The notes under the pieces were generated by a model. The model saw nothing but the letters and a program-made list of their open reading frames with translations. It ran no database searches and had not been told where the DNA came from. Below are positions 56,257-64,000 of a stretch of 64,000 bases of DNA, piece by piece; position 1 is the first letter of the stretch; every line of letters begins with the position of its first letter. The stretch comes from Pseudomonas lutea (GTDB taxonomy: Bacteria; Pseudomonadota; Gammaproteobacteria; Pseudomonadales; Pseudomonadaceae), in the NCBI RefSeq assembly GCF_000759445.1, contig NZ_JRMB01000002.1, forward strand, positions 1,612,001 to 1,676,000. The letters run 5' to 3'. Both the position numbers and the translations under genes were made by a program.

Positions 56257-57639
56257 ATGCATCAGCACGCCTTCAAAGAACTCTGGATCATCCTGCGTCT
56301 GGCCGGGCCGCTGATCGCTTCCCAGATGGCACACATGCTGATGGTGTTCACTGACACCGTGATGATGGGCAAGCTGGGTCCGGAATCCCTTGCGGGCGGT
56401 GGCTTGGGCGCGGCGAGCTATAACTTCGTGTCGTTCTTCTGCGTCGGTGTGATGGCAGCCGTTGGCACGCTGGTCGCAATCCGCAAGGGCGCAAATGACC
56501 ATGCCGGTGTTACCCGGCTGACCCAGGCCGGGTTGTGGCTGGCGTGGGGCATGGCCCTGATTGCTGCGTTGATCCTGTGGAACCTCGAGCCGGTCCTGCT
56601 GCATTTCGGCCAGGCTGAGGCCAACGTTCACATGGCCAGCGAATTTTTAATCACTCTGCCGTTGGCGCTGCCTGGCCTGCTGAGCTTCATGGCCCTGCGC
56701 GGCTTCACGAGCGCGCTGGGCCGGGCCACGCCAGTCATGGTGATCAGCCTGGTGGGTGTGGCGCTGAACTTTGGTCTGAATTACGCGTTTATCCATGGGC
56801 TGTTCGGCTTGCCGCACTGGGGCCTGATGGGCATCGGACTGGTGACGGCCATCGTCACTAATGCGATGGCCCTCGCGCTTGCGCTGCACATCCGATATCA
56901 CAGCGCTTATGCGGCGTACCCGCTCCATAAAGAATTGATGAAGCTTTCGCGCAGCTGCCTGAAAGAACTCTGGCGTCTGGGCCTACCCATCGGCGGCACC
57001 TATGCTGTGGAGGTTGGCCTGTTCACATTTGCGGCGTTCTGCATGGGCGCGATGGGCAGCACGCAGATGGCAGCGCACCAGATTGCCCTGCAGTCGGTGT
57101 CGATGGCGTTCATGGTGCCTGTCGGGATTTCCTACGCGGTGACCATGCGCATTGGCTTGCACTACGGCGCCGGCAACCTGTTACTGGCGCGCACCGCCGG
57201 GCGTATGGGCATTGGTTTTGGCGGTCTGCTGATGCTGTCGTTCGGCATTCTGTTCTGGGTCGCGCCTCATGCGGTCATCGGCCTGTTCGTGGACGTCAAC
57301 GATCCAAAGTATCAAGGCGTGGTCGAGCTGGCGGTGAAGCTGCTGGCTATTGCGGCGTGGTTCGAAATCCTCGACGGGACGCAGACCATCGCAATGGGCG
57401 CGATTCGTGGCTTCAAGGACGCAAAAACCACTTTCCTGATCGGCCTGGCCAGCTATTGGGTGGTGGGCGCGCCTCTGGCATGGGGCCTTGGATTCCTTGC
57501 GAATCAGGGCGCAGTGGGCGTGTGGTGGGGGCTGGCGATCGGCTTGCTCTGCTCAGCCGTTGCACTGACCTGGGCGTTCGAGCGCAAGACCACACGGCTG
57601 CTGCGCAAGGAGGCAACGGGCGTTGTGGTGATGGGATGA
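56257..57639 (+). CDS. MATE-family multidrug efflux transporter
   Basis: The 460-residue, twelve-helix protein is of the NorM branch. It has FKELWIILRLAGPLIASQMA at the start, VMMGKLGPESLAGGGLG and the second-half repeat GAMGSTQMAAHQIALQS. It would expel cationic drugs or metabolites in exchange for sodium or protons. ATG 57639-frame start at 56257 gives the NorM N-terminus; the 35-codon extension upstream is not conserved-looking. The ribosome site is weak. It is followed by the repeat array. Confidence 0.92.
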   Translation: MHQHAFKELWIILRLAGPLIASQMAHMLMVFTDTVMMGKLGPESLAGGGLGAASYNFVSFFCVGVMAAVGTLVAIRKGANDHAGVTRLTQAGLWLAWGMALIAALILWNLEPVLLHFGQAEANVHMASEFLITLPLALPGLLSFMALRGFTSALGRATPVMVISLVGVALNFGLNYAFIHGLFGLPHWGLMGIGLVTAIVTNAMALALALHIRYHSAYAAYPLHKELMKLSRSCLKELWRLGLPIGGTYAVEVGLFTFAAFCMGAMGSTQMAAHQIALQSVSMAFMVPVGISYAVTMRIGLHYGAGNLLLARTAGRMGIGFGGLLMLSFGILFWVAPHAVIGLFVDVNDPKYQGVVELAVKLLAIAAWFEILDGTQTIAMGAIRGFKDAKTTFLIGLASYWVVGAPLAWGLGFLANQGAVGVWWGLAIGLLCSAVALTWAFERKTTRLLRKEATGVVVMG

Positions 57640-58540
57640 GCAGCCCTTAATCGCAGGAGCGCGCTTGCCCGCGATGGCGTTATACCTGCCGACAACGTCG
57701 CCGCTGAACCAACCCGTTCGCGGGCAAGCGCGCTCCTACAGAATGGGGCCAAGGCGTATCGACGCTCTACGCCGTGCCTACAGAATCGGTCCGCGGCAGT
57801 TCAAAATTCCACGCCGTTAATTGTAGGAGCGCGCTTGCCCGCGATGGCGTCGTACCTGCCGACAACGTCGCCGCTGAACCAACCCGTTCGCGGGCAAGCG
57901 CGCTCCTACAGAATGGGGCCAAGGCGTATCGACGCTCTACGCCGTGCCTACAGAATCGGTCCGCGGCAGTTCAAAATTCCACGCCGTTAATTGTAGGAGC
58001 GCGCTTGCCCGCGATGGCGTCGTACCTGCCGACAACGTCGCCGCTGACCCAACCGTTCGCGGGCAAGCGCGCTCCTACAGAATGGGGCCAAGGCGTGTCG
58101 AAGCTCTGCGCCGTGCCTACAGAATCGGCCCGCGGCATTTCGAACTTTGCGCTGTTCATTGTAGGAGCGCGCTTGCCCGCGATGGCGTTATACCTGCCGA
58201 CAACGTCGCCGCTGACCCAACCCGTTCGCGGGCAAGCGCGCTCCTACAGAATGGGGCCAAGGCGTGTCGAAGCTCTACGCCGCGTCAATGGAATCGGTCC
58301 GCAGTATTTCGAAACTTTACGCCGTTTATTGTAGGAGCGCGCTTGCCCGCGATGGCGTCGTACCTGCAAACGACGTTGCCGCTGACCCAACCCGTTCGCG
58401 GGCAAGCGCGCTCCTACAGAATCGGTCCGAGGCGTGTCGAAACATCGGGCCGCGCCAAATAGCATCAGTCCGAGGCGTGTCGAAACTTTAGGCGCGCCAT
58501 TGGAACCGGTTCGAGGCATGTAGAGAAACTGCGCTGCCGA
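57640..58540. repeat. Nested REP-doublet array, about 170-bp period
   Basis: Five inverted REP doublets of 86-87 bp start at 57653, 57823, 57993, 58161 and 58331. Each runs from GTAGGAGCGCGCTTGCCCGC to its complement. The 82-83 bp linkers are near-identical, and each is itself two diverged copies of a ~42-bp unit (core GGTCCGAGGCGTGTCGAAA). Three more 42-bp copies continue after the last doublet to 58520. No gene is credible here; the open frames on both strands arise from the repeats, whose 170-bp period is not a multiple of three. It separates the MATE gene from the convergent GGDEF-EAL gene. Confidence 0.92.
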
Positions 58541-60232
58541 TCACTTGCCTTGGACTACAAGCCCTCTGCTTTGGTCCATCGCCAGATACTGCATCAGCTC
58601 GGGCATTGCCAGCGGGTGACTGATGAGAAAGCCCTGTGCCTGATCGCAGTTGAAGCTGCGCAGCAGCGCCAGTTGCTCTGGGGTTTCGACGCCTTCGGCC
58701 ACGACTTCCAGGCTGAGGTTATGCGCCAGGTTGATCATGGCGTGGACCAGCTTGCGGTTCTCTTCGCGCTGCTCCATCTCACCGACAAAACTCTTGTCGA
58801 TCTTCAGCAAAGTGATCGGCAGGCTGTTGAGGTGCACGAACGATGAGAAACCGGTGCCGAAATCGTCCAGCGAAAAGCGCACACCCAAGCGCCCCAGTGC
58901 GTCCATGGTCTGTTTAACCAGGTCACTGCGGCGCATGACGGCGGTTTCGGTCAGCTCGAATTCAAGCCATTGCGCATCGATACCGCGATCGGCAATCAGG
59001 CGGCTAAGCGTTGCGAGCAGTTGGTTGTCCTGAAACTGGCGGAACGACAGATTGATCGCCATGTGCAGCGGCGGCACGCCTTGCTCGCGCAGCGCCTGCA
59101 TGTCACGCAGGGCTCGAGCGATGACCCAGTACCCGAGCGGCACGATCAGTCCGCTTTGCTCGGCGAGCGGGACGAACTCACTGGGCGGCAACAACCCACG
59201 CTCGGCGTGCCGCCAGCGCACCAAAGCCTCCAACCCCAGAATGCGGCCCGTGCTCAGGCACAGCCGCGGCTGGTAGTGGAGCTCCAGCTCATCGCGACGC
59301 AAGGCGCGGCGCAGTTCACTTTCCAGGTCCGCCAGGCTGCGGGCGTTTCGGTTGATGCGTTCGTTGAAGACGTGATAAGTGCAGCCCTGCGTGCCCTTGG
59401 CTTGCTGCATGGCGATGTGTGCATGCCACATCAGTGGATCGGCGCCACCGTTAAGCCGGGCATAAGCGATGCCCAGACTGCAGCCGATCAACAGGCTCTC
59501 ACCGTCGACCCAGTACGGCTCCGATAACGCTTCGGTGATGCGCTCGGCAATGGACTCCGCGCGCTCGGGGGCGCGCCGCGTATCGATCAGCAGAGCGAAC
59601 TCATCGCTGCCCAGTCGCGCCAGCTGATCGCATGCCTCCAACTGACCTTTCAGCCGCGCTACCACTTGCAAGATCAACCGGTCACCCGCCTGGTGACCCA
59701 GCGCGTCATTTGCGCGGCGAAAATTGTCGAGGTCCAGATGCCCGAGCGCCAGGCCGCGACCGTCAAACTCAGCCAGTCGGGCCGCCAGCAACGTCTGAAA
59801 ACCTTGCCGATTGGCAATGCCCGTCAGGGGGTCCTGCTCTGCGAGACGATGAAGGGTAGTTTCCAGCACGCCGCGTTCGCGCACATGACGCAAGCAGCGT
59901 CGCAGCGCCTGAGGGGTAAGGGCGTCGCGCACTAGCCAGTCACTCACGCCGGCAGGCTCTTCGTCAGGCTCTGTTTCAAAGAGCAAAACAGTAGGCCAAT
60001 TGCATTGACCTGCAGAAGGCTGAAGGGCTTCGGTGGTGAACAGAATTCCGGGGACCGTAAGGTCCATTTGATGACCAACGGTGTCCCAGCTCGACGCGCA
60101 GTCAAGAACGGCGATATTCCCAAGCGGAGCCAGGCATTCGCGCAACGATGACGGCCATTCAGGCGAGGCCGCCAGAAGCAGCAAACGCAAGGGTTCGACA
60201 GGCGTAGACAAGCTAACTCCCCACACAAACAT
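58541..60232 (-). CDS. GGDEF-EAL protein, predicted c-di-GMP phosphodiesterase
   Basis: Counted from ATG 60232 the protein has 563 residues. Residues 1 to about 118 resemble a degenerate receiver domain. The GGDEF domain carries GSDEF at 208-212, so diguanylate cyclase activity is doubtful, and no RxxD inhibitory site precedes it. The EAL domain is intact: EAL (335-337), NLSFRQ, ELTE, DDFGTG (456-461), KIDKSF and EGVE. A phosphodiesterase is therefore the likely activity; the locus corresponds to P. aeruginosa PA5295/ProE (recalled). A TTG at 60211 with GGGGAG five bases upstream is an equally good start. Confidence 0.9.
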   Translation of the reverse strand: MFVWGVSLSTPVEPLRLLLLAASPEWPSSLRECLAPLGNIAVLDCASSWDTVGHQMDLTVPGILFTTEALQPSAGQCNWPTVLLFETEPDEEPAGVSDWLVRDALTPQALRRCLRHVRERGVLETTLHRLAEQDPLTGIANRQGFQTLLAARLAEFDGRGLALGHLDLDNFRRANDALGHQAGDRLILQVVARLKGQLEACDQLARLGSDEFALLIDTRRAPERAESIAERITEALSEPYWVDGESLLIGCSLGIAYARLNGGADPLMWHAHIAMQQAKGTQGCTYHVFNERINRNARSLADLESELRRALRRDELELHYQPRLCLSTGRILGLEALVRWRHAERGLLPPSEFVPLAEQSGLIVPLGYWVIARALRDMQALREQGVPPLHMAINLSFRQFQDNQLLATLSRLIADRGIDAQWLEFELTETAVMRRSDLVKQTMDALGRLGVRFSLDDFGTGFSSFVHLNSLPITLLKIDKSFVGEMEQREENRKLVHAMINLAHNLSLEVVAEGVETPEQLALLRSFNCDQAQGFLISHPLAMPELMQYLAMDQSRGLVVQGK

Positions 60233-60413
60233 AATGACCTTGGCGCCCCCCCGAATGAGGGTCGTCAAACGCGAGAATCATCCGCAATGTCGCAAATGTA
60301 ACAAAACGGCGAAATATAGATAGCGCGGCGCGTCACAGCGTCGGACGGAGGCTGCACATTCCGCTGACCCTGTTAAAATGCCCGCCCTTTTTCAAGCGAC
60401 CCCATTTCTCCCC

Positions 60414-62423
60414 ATGTCCCGACTCAATCCCCGGCAACAGGAAGCCGTGAACTACGTCGGCGGCCCTCTTTTGGTGCTCGCCGGCGCTGGCTCCGGCAAG
60501 ACCAGCGTCATCACCCGCAAGATTGCCCACCTGATCCAGAACTGTGGCATTCGGGCTCAGTACATCGTCGCCATGACCTTCACCAACAAGGCGGCGCGGG
60601 AGATGAAAGAGCGCGTCGGGACCCTCTTGCGCGCCGGCGAAGGTCGCGGTCTGACCGTCTCGACGTTCCACAATCTGGGTCTCAACATCATCCGCAAGGA
60701 GCACGCCCGGCTGGGTTACAAGCCCGGATTCTCCATCTTCGACGAGACCGACGTCAAAGCGCTGATGACCGACATCATGCAGAAGGAATACTCGGGCGAC
60801 GACGGCGTCGACGAGATCAAGAACATGATCGGCGCCTGGAAAAACGAACTGATCCTGCCGCCCGAGGCGCTTGCCAATTCGCGCAACCCCAAGGAGCAGA
60901 CCGCAGCCATCGTTTACAGCCATTACCAGCGCACGCTCAAGGCGTACAACGCAGTGGATTTCGACGACCTCATCCTGCTGCCGGTGAAGCTGTTCGAGGA
61001 GCACGCCGACATTCTGGAGAAGTGGCAGCACAAGGTGCGCTACCTGCTTGTCGATGAGTATCAGGACACCAACGCCAGCCAGTACCTGCTGGTAAAAATG
61101 CTGATCGGCACGCGCTGCCAGTTCACCGTCGTGGGTGACGACGACCAGTCAATCTATGCCTGGCGCGGGGCTCGCCCTGAAAACCTCATGCTGCTCAAGG
61201 ACGATTACCCGTCGCTGAAAGTGGTGATGCTCGAGCAGAACTACCGCTCCACCAGCCGTATCTTGCGCTGCGCCAACGTGCTGATTGCCAACAACCCCCA
61301 CGCGTTCGAAAAACAACTCTGGAGCGAGATGGGTCACGGCGATGAGATCCGCGTTATTCGCTGTAAAAACGAAGACGCGGAGGCCGAGCGCGTCGCTGTC
61401 GAAATCCTCAGCCTGCACTTGCGCACCGATCGGCCTTATAGCGACTTCGCCATTCTCTATCGTGGCAACTATCAGGCCAAACTCATTGAGCTGAAGTTGC
61501 AGCACCACCAGATTCCCTATCGACTGTCCGGGGGCAACAGCTTTTTCGGACGTCAGGAAGTCAAAGACCTGATGGCCTACTTCCGCCTGCTGGTCAACCC
61601 GGATGACGACAACGCCTTTCTGCGCGTGATCAACGTGCCACGCCGGGAAATCGGCTCGACCACCCTGGAAAAACTCGGTAATTACTCGACCGAACGCAAG
61701 GTGTCGATGTACGCCGCCACGGACGAAATCGGCCTGGGCGAGCATCTGGACAGCCGCTTCACTGACCGTCTCAAGCGCTTCAAGCACTGGATGGATGGCG
61801 TGCGTCAGCAATGCGCGACGCAGGACCCGATTGCCGCACTGCGCAGCATGGTCATGGACATCGATTACGAAAACTGGATTCGTCAGAACAGCTCCAGCGA
61901 TAAAGCCGCCGACTACCGCATGGGCAACGTGTGGTTTCTGATCGAGGCGCTGAAAAACACGTTGGAGAAAGACGAAGAAGGCGGCATGACCATCGAGGAG
62001 GCCATCGGCAAGCTGGTGCTGCGCGACATGCTGGAGCGCCAGCAGGAAGAGGAAGACGGCGCCGAAGGCGTGCAGATGATGACCCTGCACGCCTCCAAGG
62101 GTCTGGAGTTTCCGTACGTGTTCATCATGGGCATGGAAGAAGAAATCCTTCCGCACCGCTCCAGCATCGAGGCCGATACCATCGAAGAAGAACGCCGGCT
62201 CGCCTACGTGGGCATCACCCGCGCGCGGCAGACGCTGGCGTTCACCTTTGCGGCAAAGCGCAAACAGTACGGCGAAATCATCGATTGCCTGCCGAGCCGG
62301 TTCCTTGATGAGCTGCCGCCGGACGATCTCGCCTGGGAGGGCAACGATGACACGCCCGTCGAAGTCAAAGCCGTACGCGGCAACACAGCATTGGCGGACA
62401 TTCGCGCCATGCTCAAAAGATAA
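60414..62423 (+). CDS. rep: ATP-dependent DNA helicase Rep
   Basis: The 669-residue SF1A helicase has Walker A AGAGSGKT at 23-30, motif Ia TFTNKAAREM, motif II LLVDEYQDTN, motif III GDDDQSIYAWRGA, motif IV YRS and the VI region LAYVGITRARQ. Rep moves 3' to 5', clears proteins ahead of replication forks and restarts them. The length and the 2B domain (GMEEEILPHR) fit Rep rather than UvrD. ATG 60414 is the family start. xpt follows 39 bp later. Confidence 0.96.
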   Translation: MSRLNPRQQEAVNYVGGPLLVLAGAGSGKTSVITRKIAHLIQNCGIRAQYIVAMTFTNKAAREMKERVGTLLRAGEGRGLTVSTFHNLGLNIIRKEHARLGYKPGFSIFDETDVKALMTDIMQKEYSGDDGVDEIKNMIGAWKNELILPPEALANSRNPKEQTAAIVYSHYQRTLKAYNAVDFDDLILLPVKLFEEHADILEKWQHKVRYLLVDEYQDTNASQYLLVKMLIGTRCQFTVVGDDDQSIYAWRGARPENLMLLKDDYPSLKVVMLEQNYRSTSRILRCANVLIANNPHAFEKQLWSEMGHGDEIRVIRCKNEDAEAERVAVEILSLHLRTDRPYSDFAILYRGNYQAKLIELKLQHHQIPYRLSGGNSFFGRQEVKDLMAYFRLLVNPDDDNAFLRVINVPRREIGSTTLEKLGNYSTERKVSMYAATDEIGLGEHLDSRFTDRLKRFKHWMDGVRQQCATQDPIAALRSMVMDIDYENWIRQNSSSDKAADYRMGNVWFLIEALKNTLEKDEEGGMTIEEAIGKLVLRDMLERQQEEEDGAEGVQMMTLHASKGLEFPYVFIMGMEEEILPHRSSIEADTIEEERRLAYVGITRARQTLAFTFAAKRKQYGEIIDCLPSRFLDELPPDDLAWEGNDDTPVEVKAVRGNTALADIRAMLKR

Positions 62424-63032
<609 letters not shown>

Positions 63033-63058
63033 TCCAGATTCACCGCAGGAGACACGTT

Positions 63059-63943
63059 ATGGACATTGACGAAAAATTGAGCGTTGAGGCGTTCTTCGAT
63101 CCACAGACCTCGACCATCAGTTACCTGGTCATTGACCGCGCCACTCTTCATGCGGCGCTGATCGACAGCGTGCTGGATTACGATCCCAAATCCGGGCGCA
63201 CCAGCACTCAGTCTGCCGACAAGCTGATAGCACGGGTTCGCGAACTGGGCGTGTCGGTGCAGTGGATTCTGGAAACCCACGTACACGCCGATCACGTCTC
63301 GGCGGCGGCCTACCTGAAAGAGCAGCTTGGCGGTACCGTTGCAATTGGCAGCCACATCACTCGCGTGCAGAAAGTCTTCGGCACGTTGTTCAACGCCAAA
63401 GGCGATTTCGCCCGGGATGGCAGCCAGTTCGACCGCCTGCTGGAAGACGACGCGCATTTCCAGATCGGTAGCCTGCAAGCCAGAGCGATGCACACCCCCG
63501 GCCATACACCGGCCTGCATGACCTACGTGATCGAAGCCGGCGATGAAGCCGTGGCGTTCGTTGGCGATACGCTGTTCATGCCCGACTACGGCACCGCCCG
63601 GTGCGACTTTCCGGGGGCGGATGCACGCACGTTGTATCGCTCGGTCGGGCGCATTCTCAGTCTGCCGCCGCAGACGCGCCTGTTCATGTGCCACGACTAC
63701 CTGCCCAACGGGCGCGAGCTGATGTTCATGACCACGGTTGCCGAGCAACGCGCCAGCAACATCCATGTGCGTGAAGGCATCGGCGAGGACGCTTTTGTTG
63801 AAATGCGCGAGAAACGCGACGCCACGCTGGACATGCCGACGCTGATTCTTCCCTCGGTGCAGATCAACATGCGCGGCGGCAACATGCCGGAGGCGGAAGA
63901 CAACGGCGTGCGCTACCTGAAAGTACCGATCAACGCGCTGTAA
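63059..63943 (+). CDS. blh: Blh/ETHE1-like metallo-beta-lactamase-fold hydrolase
   Basis: The 294-residue protein has the metal motif THVHADH (His74, His76, Asp78, His79), HTPGHTPAC for the third histidine, GDTLFMPDYGTARCDF and MCHDYLP. It groups with persulfide dioxygenase-like (Blh, bigR-linked) enzymes that oxidise glutathione persulfide in hydrogen sulfide detoxification. No bigR regulator or sulfur-export genes are in view, but the window ends here. It begins 26 bp after xpt with GGAGACACGTT. Confidence 0.88.
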   Translation: MDIDEKLSVEAFFDPQTSTISYLVIDRATLHAALIDSVLDYDPKSGRTSTQSADKLIARVRELGVSVQWILETHVHADHVSAAAYLKEQLGGTVAIGSHITRVQKVFGTLFNAKGDFARDGSQFDRLLEDDAHFQIGSLQARAMHTPGHTPACMTYVIEAGDEAVAFVGDTLFMPDYGTARCDFPGADARTLYRSVGRILSLPPQTRLFMCHDYLPNGRELMFMTTVAEQRASNIHVREGIGEDAFVEMREKRDATLDMPTLILPSVQINMRGGNMPEAEDNGVRYLKVPINAL

Positions 63944-63953
63944 AACTTACCGA

Positions 63954-63972
63954 AGCGCCACTGAGTGGCGCT
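63954..63972. terminator. Weak stem-loop after blh
   Basis: AGCGCCA-CTGAG-TGGCGCT lies 11 bp after the blh stop. No T-run follows, so this is only a possible transcript end. Confidence 0.35.
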
Positions 63973-64000
63973 CATCACAGGCAGCCCTGCCCGGCAGCCT

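Noticed and set aside
57774..58462. Open frames of 172-186 codons on the plus strand within the repeat array, suggestive of a repetitive protein
   Set aside because: They arise from the ~170-bp repeats, whose period is not a multiple of three, so the same DNA is read in all frames in turn. No ribosome site or family features.
57640..58540. CRISPR-like array
   Set aside because: The repeat unit is an 87-bp inverted doublet and the linkers are near-identical to each other rather than unique spacers; no cas genes are nearby.

Overview
The window is chromosomal DNA of a Pseudomonas species outside the P. aeruginosa group, most likely of the fluorescens/syringae lineage. The clues are the alginate regulators algP, algQ, algR and algZ, the genus-specific regulator SutA, the hemCDXY operon, and three families of Pseudomonas-type REP doublets. 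Most of it is a conserved housekeeping stretch whose order matches, from memory, the P. aeruginosa PA5233-PA5298 region. About 66 protein genes are supported. No rRNA, tRNA, insertion sequence, prophage or CRISPR array was seen.

Layout. 1-10 kb: a partial FliL-like gene, a quinone-oxidoreductase homologue, an orphan AT-richer glycosyltransferase, glpT, a ChaC-type cyclotransferase, a ferredoxin-type reductase coupled to ubiD, and a surface-glycan O-acyltransferase fused to an SGNH domain. 10-16 kb: rho and trxA with clear terminators, then a GntR regulator divergent from a four-gene polar amino-acid ABC importer. This cassette separates trxA from ppx and is followed by two REP doublets. 16-20.5 kb: ppx and ppk converge and overlap by 14 bp; ppk has a good PhoB-type promoter and a long leader. 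hemB, which I recall beside ppk in P. aeruginosa, is absent. 20.5-28 kb: DedA, ElbB, a DUF188 protein, a LysE exporter, a small MscS channel, an ABC-F ATPase, a TIGR02444 protein, the histone-like AlgP and an FKBP isomerase. 28-36 kb: algQ, dsbB, the hemC-hemD-hemX-hemY operon and the algZ-algR two-component pair, all on the minus strand. 36-46.9 kb: argH, two small uncharacterised genes, class I cyaA, cyaY coupled to a four-cysteine DUF1289 gene, and the tight lptM-lysA-dapF-DUF484-xerC-HAD operon. 47-50.5 kb: sutA, yjbQ, glnK-amtB and ubiK. 50.7-64 kb: comM, a RelBE-type toxin-antitoxin pair, a Cache chemoreceptor, a LysR/MATE divergent pair, a 0.9-kb nested repeat array, a GGDEF-EAL protein, rep, xpt and a Blh/ETHE1-like metallo-hydrolase.

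Functional threads. Electron and cofactor supply: ubiD, ubiK, hemC/D/X/Y, cyaY and dsbB. Alginate and envelope control: algP/Q/R/Z, the O-acyltransferase, and the predicted c-di-GMP phosphodiesterase. Nutrient-status control: ppk/ppx with a predicted Pho box, glnK/amtB and sutA. Lysine and peptidoglycan precursor synthesis (lysA, dapF) is tied to chromosome-dimer resolution (xerC).

I found no convincing wholly new multi-gene system. The most unusual sequence is the repeat array at 57.64-58.54 kb, where an ~87-bp REP doublet alternates with paired copies of an unrelated ~42-bp repeat at a ~170-bp period. Next come the ppk control region with the missing hemB, an attenuator-like hairpin in the argH leader, and the conserved small-gene couplings (cyaY-DUF1289 and ubiD-reductase).
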